Source: an uncultured Saprospiraceae bacterium
Lineage (GTDB): Bacteria > Bacteroidota > Bacteroidia > Chitinophagales > Saprospiraceae
Assembly (NCBI GenBank): GCA_937974625.1
Contig: CALJVJ010000019.1
Span: 1-64,000, forward strand
DNA length: 64,000 nucleotides
Reading direction: 5' to 3'
The first letter of the stretch is position 1, and each line of letters begins with the position of its first letter. Shown piece by piece: positions 36,060 to 44,722 of the stretch. The position numbers were made by a program, and so were the translations under genes. The notes beneath the pieces are model-generated. The model was not told the DNA's origin. It made no database searches and saw only the letters and a program-made list of their open reading frames with translations.

Positions 36060-36824
36060 ATGCTACGTCTTACTACCGTACTTACTTTCTTTCTCCTTTT
36101 TGCCTGTGCTTCTCCTGAAGTTGTAACGGACCCTTTTGCGCATATAAGCGACCAAAAAGTAGTAGCCACCTTAAAAAAGTCTTTTAAAACTTTAGGTGGT
36201 CTTGAAAATTGGCAAAACAAAAAAGAACTTCATTATCAAAAACATGGTAAATTAATTTTAGAATCAGGCGAAATTGAATCGGATGTTGTTCAACAACATG
36301 ATTATTATTTTGATAAAAATCCTAGTATTAATATTAGTTGGAAACAAGACGGACAAACTCATAAAATTAAATCTATCGACGGGAAAGCATTAAAGAATAT
36401 TGATGGAGCAATTGATGAAACTGCAAAAATTAGTACCCTAAACACTACAGTGACGGTGGCACTTTTTGTAATTGATGTTCCCTTTAAAATAATGGATAAA
36501 GGCGTCGTTTTAAGCCATGAAGGGATGGATACTTTAGAAGATGGACAGAAAGTAGAGGTAATTAAAGCCGTTTATGATGCAGATAAAAATGCGCATCACA
36601 CCAAATCAGATACCTGGTGGTATTATTTTGATGCCGAAGATGGTCGAATGGTCGCTTATTTTATAAAACATGATGGTCGATATAGTTATATTAAAAATTT
36701 GAGTTATACGGAAGCTGGTGGCTTTATACTACCTAAAGAACGTGGTAGTTATCGAGTAGATAAGGACCGAAATATTTTGTTTACACGAGCGGAGTATGTT
36801 TATAGTAATTGGAAGGTTAAATAG
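36060..36824 (+). CDS. Uncharacterised lipoprotein, DUF6503-like
   Basis: This 254-residue protein has a lipoprotein signal (LTFFLLFAC, cysteine at about 16). The mature part begins with a helix (KVVATLKKSFKTLGGLENWQ) and continues as alternating beta strands (ELHYQKHGKLIL, YYFDKNPSINISW, DTWWYYFDAEDGRMVAYFI). This LolA/LppX-like half-barrel plan is common in Bacteroidota lipoproteins of the DUF6503 kind, though I am not certain of the family. It would sit on a membrane facing the periplasm, perhaps carrying a lipid. Its neighbours are the GldM-tail protein (78 bases upstream) and two zinc-ribbon membrane proteins (downstream). Confidence 0.6.
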   Translation: MLRLTTVLTFFLLFACASPEVVTDPFAHISDQKVVATLKKSFKTLGGLENWQNKKELHYQKHGKLILESGEIESDVVQQHDYYFDKNPSINISWKQDGQTHKIKSIDGKALKNIDGAIDETAKISTLNTTVTVALFVIDVPFKIMDKGVVLSHEGMDTLEDGQKVEVIKAVYDADKNAHHTKSDTWWYYFDAEDGRMVAYFIKHDGRYSYIKNLSYTEAGGFILPKERGSYRVDKDRNILFTRAEYVYSNWKVK

Positions 36825-36861
36825 TTTTTGATTGATAATTGCGGTTCAATAAATCCCTAAT

Positions 36862-37587
36862 ATGGAACATAAATCATTACATAAACACAAATTAGAATTA
36901 AAAGAGCTTAAAAAAGAGAAATCTAAGGTCTTTAAAAAGTTGCATTGTCCTGCATGCGAAACACCTATTCCTGCAGATAATATCAACATCAATGATAAAA
37001 TTGCTAAATGTGGGGGTTGTGATGCGATTTTTCCATTTCATGAAGCTGTTTCTGAGTTTACTAGTCAAAATACCATCAAACAAGAAGTGATTCGACCTGA
37101 AGGAATTGACATTTTTCATTTTCAAGATGAATTGGATATTACTATTCAACAACCAATGGTTGGCTTTGACGCGTTCATGGGTATGATGGCAGCGGTATTT
37201 TTTTTGGTGCTTGAACTTTATTTTATAACGGGCTCCTTTTCTTTTTATTGGGTGATGGGATTTAGTCTTTTTCCTTTATATTTTCTGTATAATTATATGA
37301 ACAGGGCTAAAAATAAAATCAACCTGAGCGTTGATGATAAACAACTAACCATCAAATGGAGACCTAAAAAATTCGTTAAGGACAAAGTATTTGACATCCA
37401 CGATATTGACCAAATTTATGTTAATAAAGCAAATGGGGTCTCTATGATAATTAATGGAGATGATGGCCAGCAACATGTCCGATTACTTCATCCATTGTCC
37501 ACTCCTTCAAAAGCAAAGTATTTGGAACAAGAAATAGAAAAACATTTAGGGATTACCGATAGAAAGGTTTTGGAAGCGCAATCTTAA
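36862..37587 (+). CDS. Zinc-ribbon membrane protein (paralogue A)
   Basis: This 241-residue protein has a basic helical N-terminus (HKHKLELKELKKEKSKVFKK), a zinc ribbon with CPAC and CGGC separated by 17 residues (about 30-55), a hydrophilic linker, two adjacent transmembrane helices (about 105-150) and a C-terminal PH-like beta domain (LTIKWRPKKFVKDKVFDIHD). The ribbon should face the cytosol. No function is known to me. The next gene, 20 bases downstream, is a clear paralogue with the same order of parts, so the pair arose by tandem duplication and is probably co-transcribed. Confidence 0.7.
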   Translation: MEHKSLHKHKLELKELKKEKSKVFKKLHCPACETPIPADNININDKIAKCGGCDAIFPFHEAVSEFTSQNTIKQEVIRPEGIDIFHFQDELDITIQQPMVGFDAFMGMMAAVFFLVLELYFITGSFSFYWVMGFSLFPLYFLYNYMNRAKNKINLSVDDKQLTIKWRPKKFVKDKVFDIHDIDQIYVNKANGVSMIINGDDGQQHVRLLHPLSTPSKAKYLEQEIEKHLGITDRKVLEAQS

Positions 37588-37607
37588 ATACTAAGAAAAA
37601 ATCAAAT

Positions 37608-38345
37608 ATGGAAAATAAACCTTTAGAAAAATATAAACTAGAACTTAAAGAATTAAATAAGGAAAATTCGGGATTATTTACTAAAATAAATTGTCCGTCT
37701 TGCGAAGCTGGAGTACCTGTAACAAATCTACATTTAAAAGATAAAATTGGTAAATGTACCAATTGCAATACTGTCTTTTCTTTCAGAAAAGATATAGCAC
37801 ACTTTATTCAAGAGGAAAAAAAGGAAAAGATTAGTCGACCAGCAGGGATTAATGTCATTCATTTTCAAGAGGAAGTAGATTTTGAAATAGACCAGCCTGG
37901 TTCTTCAGACATTATTGGCATCCTGTTATTTGCTTCTATGGCGTTAATTGCTACCTTGATTTTTTTCGAAAAAGGGATTTCTATCTTTATTCCTGGAACA
38001 CTTTGGTTGGGCTGTGCCTATTATTTATATCAAATGCTTACTCGTCGTAAAAAGAAAATATTTATAAATATTGACCAAAATAACATGACCATCAAATGGA
38101 GACCTAAGGAAATGATGAAAGATAAAGTAATTGATGTAAAAGATATAGACCAAGTTTATTTGAAAAGACATGGTCATCAATATACTCTTCACCTTATCCT
38201 AAATGATGTTGAGGGACAAAAACATGTACCCTTAATTACTTATTATTATACTTCGCTAGCAAAAGCTCGCTATTTGGAACAAGAAATTGAAAAATACCTA
38301 GGTATTAAAGATAGAAAAGTACCAGAGTCAAATGTCAAGGATTAA
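37608..38345 (+). CDS. Zinc-ribbon membrane protein (paralogue B)
   Basis: This 245-residue paralogue of the preceding gene has an N-terminal helix (EKYKLELKELNKENSGLFTK), a zinc ribbon with CPSC and CTNC again 17 residues apart, two transmembrane helices (about 103-150) and the same C-terminal segment (MTIKWRPKEMMKDKVIDVKD) ending KARYLEQEIEKYLGIKDRKV. The membrane part and linker have diverged, while the ribbon, the IKWRPK strand and the final helix are conserved; these are the likely functional parts. Co-expression with paralogue A and possible hetero-oligomer formation are inferences from the 20-base spacing. Confidence 0.7.
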   Translation: MENKPLEKYKLELKELNKENSGLFTKINCPSCEAGVPVTNLHLKDKIGKCTNCNTVFSFRKDIAHFIQEEKKEKISRPAGINVIHFQEEVDFEIDQPGSSDIIGILLFASMALIATLIFFEKGISIFIPGTLWLGCAYYLYQMLTRRKKKIFINIDQNNMTIKWRPKEMMKDKVIDVKDIDQVYLKRHGHQYTLHLILNDVEGQKHVPLITYYYTSLAKARYLEQEIEKYLGIKDRKVPESNVKD

Positions 38346-38400
38346 ATTCCATTTTTCAAAACCTTTCACTTATCCAAACTGTTCTAAATAAAAATAAAAT

Positions 38401-39996
38401 ATGGCTTTAATAGCAGATAAGTTAACCATAAAGGAAACCTTTTCTAAAGAACTTCCAGCTGACCCAATTCAAGAGAATACTAGAAGGCAAGTTGAAAAAG
38501 CTGCATTTTCCTATGCAACACCAAAAAAAACAGCCAACCCTACCTTAATTTCTACCTCTAAAGAAACGGCAGACTTAATTGGCTTACCAGACGCAGATTT
38601 AAAATCTGAAAGTTTTTTAAATGTTTTTTCTGGTAATGAAATTTTGGAGGGTACAAAACCCTATGCGATGTGCTATGGAGGCCACCAATTTGGACATTGG
38701 GCAGGGCAGCTGGGAGATGGGCGAGCTATTAATTTGACAGAAGTTGAATATCAAGGTAAAACTTGGGCTTTACAATTAAAAGGAGCAGGACCTACACCCT
38801 ACTCTAGGTCAGCTGATGGATTGGCTGTACTACGTTCTTCTATCAGAGAGTTCTTATGTAGTGAAGCGATGTTTCATTTAGGTGTTCCAACTACACGGGC
38901 TTTGTCCTTAGCCTTGACAGGAGATGAGGTGTTACGAGATGTACTCTATAATGGGAATTCTGCTTATGAAAAAGGAGCTGTTGTTTGTAGAGTCGCCCCT
39001 AGTTTTATCCGCTTTGGTAATTTTGAAATCTTTGCTTCTCGAAGAGATACGGAAACCTTGAAAAAATTAGTAGATTATACCATAAAACATCATTATTCTC
39101 ATTTAGGAGCACCTTCTAAGGAAACTTACGTTGCCTTTTTGAGAGAGGTAGCACAACGGACGATGAAAATGATTGTCCATTGGCAAAGAGTTGGGTTTGT
39201 ACATGGTGTAATGAATACGGATAATTTATCAATTCTTGGCCTGACGATTGATTATGGTCCATATGGCTGGTTAGAAGGCTATGACCATGGTTGGACACCA
39301 AATACCACCGATAGACAACAAAAACGGTATCGGTTCGAAAATCAACCAGATATCGGATTATGGAATTTATTAAAATTGGCTAATGCCCTTTATCCACTAA
39401 TAGAAGATGCTAAACCTTTGGAGGATATCTTGCAAGAGTATAAAGCCAATTACGAACCTGCTTATCACCAAATGATGAAGGATAAATTGGGATTGGAAGG
39501 TTCTACTGAATCGGACAAGGAGTTAATCCAACAATTGGAGGAAGCCCTTCATTTAACAGAAACAGATATGACCATTTTCTTTAGAAATTTAGCGAATTTC
39601 AAAAAGGAGACTAATATAGAAACCGCTTTAGATAAAGAATTTCTTAACCCTGTTTTAGCCGCCTTTTACAAGCCAGAAGAATTAACGGGTAACATTTTAG
39701 CCTTTTGGAAAACTTGGTTTACAAATTATATCGAAAGACTAACCGTTTCAAATAGCTTTGATGCCGTAAGAAAGACAAAAATGGATGTAGTCAATCCAAA
39801 ATATGTATTGAGAAATTATATGGCTCAGGTGGCTATTGATGCGGCAGATAATGGAGATTATCAATTAATAAATGACTTCTTGGATTTATTCCGACAACCT
39901 TATGCAGAACAACCAGCTATGGAAAAATGGTTTGCAAAACGTCCTGAATGGGCAAGAAATAAAGTGGGTTGTTCTATGCTTTCTTGTAGTTCCTAA
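38401..39996 (+). CDS. selO: SelO/YdiU pseudokinase-fold protein AMPylase
   Basis: This 531-residue SelO (UPF0061) protein is an AMP transferase with a kinase-like fold that modifies Ser/Thr/Tyr of target proteins, linked to redox stress. Motifs seen are GGHQFGHWAGQLGDGRA, KGAGPTPYSRSADG (nucleotide loop), LRSSIREFLCSEAM and VHGVMNTDNLSILGLTIDYG (catalytic and metal-binding loop). The protein ends SCSS: C529 occupies the position of selenocysteine in animal SelO, and C524 lies five residues earlier, allowing a redox pair. It is monocistronic and converges with the KAS III gene across a palindromic terminator. Confidence 0.95.
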   Translation: MALIADKLTIKETFSKELPADPIQENTRRQVEKAAFSYATPKKTANPTLISTSKETADLIGLPDADLKSESFLNVFSGNEILEGTKPYAMCYGGHQFGHWAGQLGDGRAINLTEVEYQGKTWALQLKGAGPTPYSRSADGLAVLRSSIREFLCSEAMFHLGVPTTRALSLALTGDEVLRDVLYNGNSAYEKGAVVCRVAPSFIRFGNFEIFASRRDTETLKKLVDYTIKHHYSHLGAPSKETYVAFLREVAQRTMKMIVHWQRVGFVHGVMNTDNLSILGLTIDYGPYGWLEGYDHGWTPNTTDRQQKRYRFENQPDIGLWNLLKLANALYPLIEDAKPLEDILQEYKANYEPAYHQMMKDKLGLEGSTESDKELIQQLEEALHLTETDMTIFFRNLANFKKETNIETALDKEFLNPVLAAFYKPEELTGNILAFWKTWFTNYIERLTVSNSFDAVRKTKMDVVNPKYVLRNYMAQVAIDAADNGDYQLINDFLDLFRQPYAEQPAMEKWFAKRPEWARNKVGCSMLSCSS

Positions 39997-40060
39997 ATGT
40001 ATTGACGAAATCATTCGTCATTTTAATTGAGATTGACGAATAAATTCGTCGGTACATTTA
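39995..40060. terminator. Palindromic bidirectional terminator
   Basis: Two short hairpins, GACGAA...TTCGTC near 40003-40019 and GACGAA...TTCGTC near 40034-40050, lie inside an outer pair AAATGTA / TACATTT. The block fills the gap between the convergent selO and KAS III genes and overlaps both stop codons. Confidence 0.6.
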
Positions 40061-41182
40061 AACCTTACGGATTACCAAACTTCCAATAGAATACCCCGCA
40101 CCAAATGAACAAATCAAGCCATAATCACCACTCATTAAGTCCTCGTTATACATATTGAAAGCAATCAAAGAACCTGCTGAAGCAGTATTAGCAAATTCAT
40201 CTAAGACAATTGGTGCATCTTCTTGACTTGGTTGTCTATTTAATAGCATTTTACAAATCAAGCGATTCATATTGATATTGGCTTGGTGTAACCACCATCT
40301 TTTTATATTATCGGGCCCTAAATCATGTTCTGCGATATGTGTTCCAATATGATTAGCAGCCATCGGACACACTTCTTTATACACCTTTCTACCTTGTTGA
40401 TGAAAATATTGCTCGGCAGCTAGCGGGCTGTCATTATTAGCGTTCATTACATAGCCAAAATTTGACCGAATATTATTAGAAAAATGCGTCATTGCTTTGG
40501 TGCTCAACACTTCATATTGATGTTTCGCTGTTGCTGTTTCTGCTCTTTCAATGATAGTCGCTACGGATACATCACCGAAAATAAAATGACTGTCTCTGTC
40601 CATATAATTAACTTGTGGAGAAGTTAATTCAGGATTAATCACCATCACACATTTAGCGGTTCCTGCTTTGACCATTTCATATCCTCTATGTAAACCGAAA
40701 GTAGCCGAAGAGCAAGCCACTAACATATCAAACCCAAATCCTTCAATACCTAAGGCATTTTGCACCTCTATTGCTATCGCTGGATAATACCGTTGGGTAT
40801 AAGCACAAGCTACAATCACCACATCAATATCCTTTCCTGTTTTATTGGCGGCAGTCATTGCCTTTTTAGCTGCGTGAATGGCTATTTCCGCTTGGTCAGA
40901 AAGTGCTTCTTCTGCTCGCACTGGAATATTCGGCATCATTCGATTTACATCTAATGCCCCTTCTTTTATGTAGATATATCGACTTTTTATTCCTGATGCC
41001 TTATAGATAAATTCAGCTGAAGAATGTGGCTTTGCTACTACCGTTCCTGCCTCAATTGCTACTGAATTTTCAGCATTATATTTATCAGCAAAAGCATTAT
41101 AACTTTCAACTAATTCTTCGTTAGTTATGGTATGTTCTGGTTTCCAAAGACCAGTGCCACTGATAACAACAGATTGACTCAT
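40058..41182 (-). CDS. Beta-ketoacyl-ACP synthase III family protein
   Basis: This 374-residue thiolase-fold condensing enzyme has C157 in VACSSATF, the histidine in WLHQANINMN and the asparagine in EFANTASAGS, which together form the KAS III triad. It is longer than housekeeping FabH, with an N-terminal region (NEELVESYNAFADKYNAENS) like the beta-ketodecanoyl-ACP synthase group typified by Pseudomonas PA3286, which extends medium-chain acyl-CoA with malonyl-ACP. That sub-assignment is from memory. It is cytosolic and probably links acyl-CoA from beta-oxidation to fatty-acid synthesis. It lies downstream of thrC on the same strand with an 80-base gap. Confidence 0.88.
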   Translation of the reverse strand: MSQSVVISGTGLWKPEHTITNEELVESYNAFADKYNAENSVAIEAGTVVAKPHSSAEFIYKASGIKSRYIYIKEGALDVNRMMPNIPVRAEEALSDQAEIAIHAAKKAMTAANKTGKDIDVVIVACAYTQRYYPAIAIEVQNALGIEGFGFDMLVACSSATFGLHRGYEMVKAGTAKCVMVINPELTSPQVNYMDRDSHFIFGDVSVATIIERAETATAKHQYEVLSTKAMTHFSNNIRSNFGYVMNANNDSPLAAEQYFHQQGRKVYKEVCPMAANHIGTHIAEHDLGPDNIKRWWLHQANINMNRLICKMLLNRQPSQEDAPIVLDEFANTASAGSLIAFNMYNEDLMSGDYGLICSFGAGYSIGSLVIRKV

Positions 41183-41262
41183 AATTGTCTACTTTTAGCT
41201 TTTTTTAATTAGGCACAAATATGGTGAAATATATTTGAAAAAAACAATATAACTTTGATTTA

Positions 41263-42708
41263 TTAATTCACCGCAGCTTTCATACTTCTTCGGATAGCTG
41301 TATCCATATTTTTGTAGTCACAACTATAAATCCTTTGGCAAAAAGTTTTTGCTTCTTCCACCGACTTATGCTTTCCAGCTGGTGGTAAATCGTTTGATTC
41401 AGTTCCTAGGGCTAGCTTAATACTCTCTGGAAATTTACAAGGATGAGCGGTAGCTAAACATAGGGTTTTGGTATTAGGCGATAATTTGGGTACTAGGTTT
41501 TGTGCAGCTTTTACCGCAACGGCTGCATGTGGGTCCAAAAGATATTGTTCCGTTTCGTAAACTGATTTTATAGTCGCTAGGGTTTCTTCATCAGAAATAA
41601 TAGCAGCAAGGTATCCTTTGCTGTAGGCATCAAAGGTTTCTTTATCAAAAAGAACTTTTCCTGTTTTTTCAAAATCTGCTATCCATCCCTTTATTTTAGT
41701 CGGCTTTTGTCCTATGGCAAAATACAAATACCGCCAAAAATTATAGGGTATTAAAATATCAATGGCAGATGCTTGGCAGGCAATAATATCCTTTTTTAGA
41801 AAAATGCCTTGGGTGAAAATTCTATGCAGACAAGCATTTTGATTATTGGCAATAATGAATTTTCCTACTGGAAGCCCCATCATCTTTGCTAAAGAACCCG
41901 CACATAAATTACCAAAAGCACCTGACGGCACAGCAAAATTTAATAATTCTCCTACCTTATTAACTGTTTGTAGATACCCATAAAAATAATGAACCGTTTG
42001 CATCATCACTCGACCCCAATTGATAGAATTGACACTCGACAAATTCAGCTCTTTTTTAAAGGATTTATCTACAAATAAGTCGGCAATTAAAATATCTAAA
42101 TCATCTGCTCCGTCGGGACAATCAGATACGCCTACTGCAAAAACGTTGGGTGCTGAAATGGTAGTCATTTGCCGTTCCTGCTCTTCTGTAATCAGCTCTT
42201 TTGGATATAAAACCCAGGTATTTAGACTTTCTTTGCCGATACTTGCATGGGCAGCAGCTGGGCCTGTATCTCCTGTAGTTGCAACAATAATAGACATCTG
42301 CTCCCCTCTTCTTTTCAAAAAGAAATTAAAAAGATTAACTACAAAACCCATAGCTACATCTTTAAACGATAAAGTTGGCCCATGAAAAAGCTCTTGGATA
42401 TAAAAATTTGGTTGCGATTTTAAAGCATAATTTGGAATCAATTGTTGATGATAAAAAGAGCTAAAACTGTCTGCTAATAATTGCTTGAGTTCTTTTTCAG
42501 AAATTACAGATTCGTCAATAAATCTAGATAAAACTTCATAGGCGACTGCGGTATAGCTATAATCCTTCCATTTGGCTATTTCTTGTAAAGAAATTTTAGG
42601 TAAGGTTGTTGGCACATACAAGCCTCCATCACTTGCAAATCCGTCTAAAATGGCTGTTTCAAAATCAACTGGTTGTCCTCCCCCTTTATTACTTACAAAT
42701 TGAATCAT
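41263..42708 (-). CDS. thrC: Threonine synthase
   Basis: This 481-residue PLP enzyme converts O-phosphohomoserine to threonine. The PLP lysine is K116 in HGPTLSFKDVAMGF; other family features are the N-terminal FVSNKGGGQPVDFETAILDG, the phosphate-binding TGDTGPAAAH, and GAFGNLCAG. The length fits the long (E. coli/yeast-like) class of threonine synthases. It is not in a thr operon here; it stands divergent to a Gfo/Idh oxidoreductase. A candidate promoter (TATCTTTG) lies 24 bases before the ATG, giving a very short leader. Confidence 0.95.
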   Translation of the reverse strand: MIQFVSNKGGGQPVDFETAILDGFASDGGLYVPTTLPKISLQEIAKWKDYSYTAVAYEVLSRFIDESVISEKELKQLLADSFSSFYHQQLIPNYALKSQPNFYIQELFHGPTLSFKDVAMGFVVNLFNFFLKRRGEQMSIIVATTGDTGPAAAHASIGKESLNTWVLYPKELITEEQERQMTTISAPNVFAVGVSDCPDGADDLDILIADLFVDKSFKKELNLSSVNSINWGRVMMQTVHYFYGYLQTVNKVGELLNFAVPSGAFGNLCAGSLAKMMGLPVGKFIIANNQNACLHRIFTQGIFLKKDIIACQASAIDILIPYNFWRYLYFAIGQKPTKIKGWIADFEKTGKVLFDKETFDAYSKGYLAAIISDEETLATIKSVYETEQYLLDPHAAVAVKAAQNLVPKLSPNTKTLCLATAHPCKFPESIKLALGTESNDLPPAGKHKSVEEAKTFCQRIYSCDYKNMDTAIRRSMKAAVN

Positions 42709-42731
42709 AAACTTTATATATTTGTTTCGAG

Positions 42732-42739
42732 CAAAGATA
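42732..42739 (-). promoter_or_regulatory. Candidate -7 promoter element of thrC
   Basis: The minus strand reads TATCTTTG, an exact TAnnTTTG match, ending 24 bases upstream of the thrC ATG. No TTG is visible at -33. Confidence 0.4.
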
Positions 42740-42809
42740 ATTCATGACTTTGCATTTTAGTAGTGATGAAAAAATAAATTTAGTCTTTTTCTCTTATTTA
42801 AATTATTTT

Positions 42810-43874
42810 ATGCGAATTGCTATCATTGGTACAGGTTTTATTGCAAATACACACGTAGAAGTCCTTCAATCATTGGGCCACGAGGTTGATTACGTCGTTC
42901 ACAAAACCTTGGAAAAGGCCATTCTTTTTGCAAAAAAATGGAATATACCGAATGCTACCACTGATTACGAAAAGGCTTTAGCAAATTGTGAAGTCATTCA
43001 TTTATGTACGCCTCCTTTGGCACATTATGACTATGCTAAAGTCGCTTTATTAGCAAAAAAACATGTTATTTGTGAAAAACCATTAACTATAGAACCGCAA
43101 AAGGCTCAAGAATTACATGATTTAGCTACTACTCAAAATGTGGTTGGTGCAGTCAATTTTAATGTACGGTACCATCCAGCCTGTACAAATGCAAAACAAT
43201 TGATAGCACAAGCCACTTTTGGCGAAGTTAGAATGATTCATGGGAATTATTTGCAAGAATTTCATGCAGAAAGTGATTTTTATAGTTGGAGGTACCAAAC
43301 AGCAATCGGTGGAAAAATGCGTGCTACTACCGAAATTGGTTCTCATTGGGTGGATTTAGTTCGCTTTTGGACTGGTTTAGAAATTAAGGCTGTAGCTGCT
43401 AATTTTGCTAATTTCCAACCAACCCGTTATTTGACGAAAGATGGTATCATTCATCCAACAAAACAGTTGAATAGTCAAGCAGTCCAGATTCAATCGGAAG
43501 ATGTGGCAACCATTATGTTTAAATTTTCTAATGGTGCTATTGGCAATTTGGTATTGTCAGAAGTGGCACATGGTCGCAAAAATCAATTGCAGTTAGAAGT
43601 AACAGGAACACATCAATCTGTTTGGTGGAATAATGAGCAGCCATATCAACTGCATCAAGGCCAAAAAGGTCAACCTGTAATGATTCACAACAATCCTTTT
43701 GGAGGAGGATTTACCGAAACTTTCACAAGATTTTTTAAAGCAGTTTATCAAAAAATAGAAAATCCTTTGGATAAAATTGATTACCCGACTTTTGAAGACG
43801 GTTATATCAATGCTTCTGTATGTAATGCTATTTTTGAGAGTGCAACCCATGAGTCAAAGTGGATTAAGGTTTAA
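42810..43874 (+). CDS. Gfo/Idh/MocA family oxidoreductase
   Basis: This ~354-residue NAD(P)-dependent oxidoreductase has an N-terminal Rossmann fold (MRIAIIGTGFIANTHVEVLQ) and the catalytic CEKPLT motif with K90, followed by the alpha/beta substrate domain. The likely active-site histidine is in EIGSHWVDLVRFW. I chose ATG 42810, where the Rossmann strand begins, over an in-frame ATG 22 codons upstream that adds an atypical hydrophobic stretch. Members oxidise or epimerise sugars and inositols; the substrate here is unknown. It is divergent to thrC, and a palindromic element follows it. Confidence 0.9.
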   Translation: MRIAIIGTGFIANTHVEVLQSLGHEVDYVVHKTLEKAILFAKKWNIPNATTDYEKALANCEVIHLCTPPLAHYDYAKVALLAKKHVICEKPLTIEPQKAQELHDLATTQNVVGAVNFNVRYHPACTNAKQLIAQATFGEVRMIHGNYLQEFHAESDFYSWRYQTAIGGKMRATTEIGSHWVDLVRFWTGLEIKAVAANFANFQPTRYLTKDGIIHPTKQLNSQAVQIQSEDVATIMFKFSNGAIGNLVLSEVAHGRKNQLQLEVTGTHQSVWWNNEQPYQLHQGQKGQPVMIHNNPFGGGFTETFTRFFKAVYQKIENPLDKIDYPTFEDGYINASVCNAIFESATHESKWIKV

Positions 43875-43893
43875 ACTATTTATAGATTAAAAC

Positions 43894-43968
43894 TTGTACA
43901 AAAGTAATTTTGTACAAAGTCTCAACGGACACAACGAATTAACCATCAACTCATTTTAACGTTGTGTC
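43894..43968. repeat. Twin palindromes, REP-like
   Basis: Perfect arms TTGTACAAAA (43894-43903) / TTTTGTACAA (43908-43917) are followed by GACACAACG (43928-43936) / CGTTGTGTC (43960-43968). Two strong hairpins back to back are more than a simple terminator; they may form a REP-like element between the oxidoreductase and cupin genes. Confidence 0.55.
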
Positions 43969-44041
43969 GTAGTGTGGCTGGGTAAAAATTAATACTAAGT
44001 TAGCGCTTGTACTTGTCTAGAAAAGATTTAAAAAACAAAAC

Positions 44042-44563
44042 ATGCTGCCAAAAATAAAAGCAATCATTGACCATTACCAATTTGATAAAATTCCTATCGA
44101 AGGAACACTTTACAAAAGTACCTACGTAGCCCAAAAAACGAATGGCGAAAGTCCTGCAGGAACGGCAATTATTGGGATGTACTGTAAAGAACCTTATAGT
44201 GTCTCTACCTTCCACCGCTTACAACACGATGAAGTGTGGCATTTTTATAAAGGGGACCCTTTTGTATTACATTTATTACACCCTAATGGCGTTTATCAAA
44301 AAGTAATCATGGGAACGAATATTTTAAAAGAACAAAAAATTCAATTTGTGGTGCCGGCGAATGTATGGCAAGCAGGTGAAATAACCCATAATGGAACGTA
44401 TGCTTTATATGGTTGTACAATGGCTCCTGGATTTACGGGCAGTTGTTTTGAAGGAGGAACAACAAGCCATTTAATCAAACAATATCCGAATCAAAAAGAG
44501 GTGATTGAACGATTGACAGTAGCAGGACATGATACCAAAATGCCAGATGGCTATACCCAATAA
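44042..44563 (+). CDS. Cupin family protein (DUF985)
   Basis: This 173-residue single-domain cupin matches DUF985: STFHRLQHDEVWHFYKGDPF, LHLLHPNG and FVVPANVWQAGEI, ending in APGFTGSCFEGG. The histidines and glutamate in HRLQHDEVWHFY are the likely metal ligands. The family has structures related to sugar epimerases, but no agreed function is known to me. It is cytosolic and appears to stand alone between a palindromic element and the acyl-CoA dehydrogenase region. A relation to the upstream sugar-type oxidoreductase is possible but unsupported. Confidence 0.88.
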   Translation: MLPKIKAIIDHYQFDKIPIEGTLYKSTYVAQKTNGESPAGTAIIGMYCKEPYSVSTFHRLQHDEVWHFYKGDPFVLHLLHPNGVYQKVIMGTNILKEQKIQFVVPANVWQAGEITHNGTYALYGCTMAPGFTGSCFEGGTTSHLIKQYPNQKEVIERLTVAGHDTKMPDGYTQ

Positions 44564-44601
44564 AATTGCTATTCCTACTACAAAATATCTAATAAAAAAT
44601 G

Positions 44602-44609
44602 TACTTTTG
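44602..44609 (+). promoter_or_regulatory. Candidate -7 promoter element before acyl-CoA dehydrogenase
   Basis: TACTTTTG fits TAnnTTTG. Transcription would begin near 44617, immediately before the palindrome at 44625-44642. Confidence 0.35.
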
Positions 44610-44624
44610 GAAAAAGAAACAAAT

Positions 44625-44642
44625 TTAGCGAATTTTCGCTAA
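44625..44642. promoter_or_regulatory. Palindromic putative operator of acyl-CoA dehydrogenase
   Basis: TTAGCGAA and TTCGCTAA are perfect 8-bp inverted arms around two bases. The site is 80 bases upstream of the gene and just downstream of a TACTTTTG element, a place where a repressor (TetR-type FadR/PaaR-like regulators are usual for such genes) could block transcription. Confidence 0.5.
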
Positions 44643-44722
44643 TCGAATTTATATTATTTGCATTTTATATTAAACCGTAATATAAATTACTCCTTTATAT
44701 TCAAGCAAAATTTTAAATTGAT

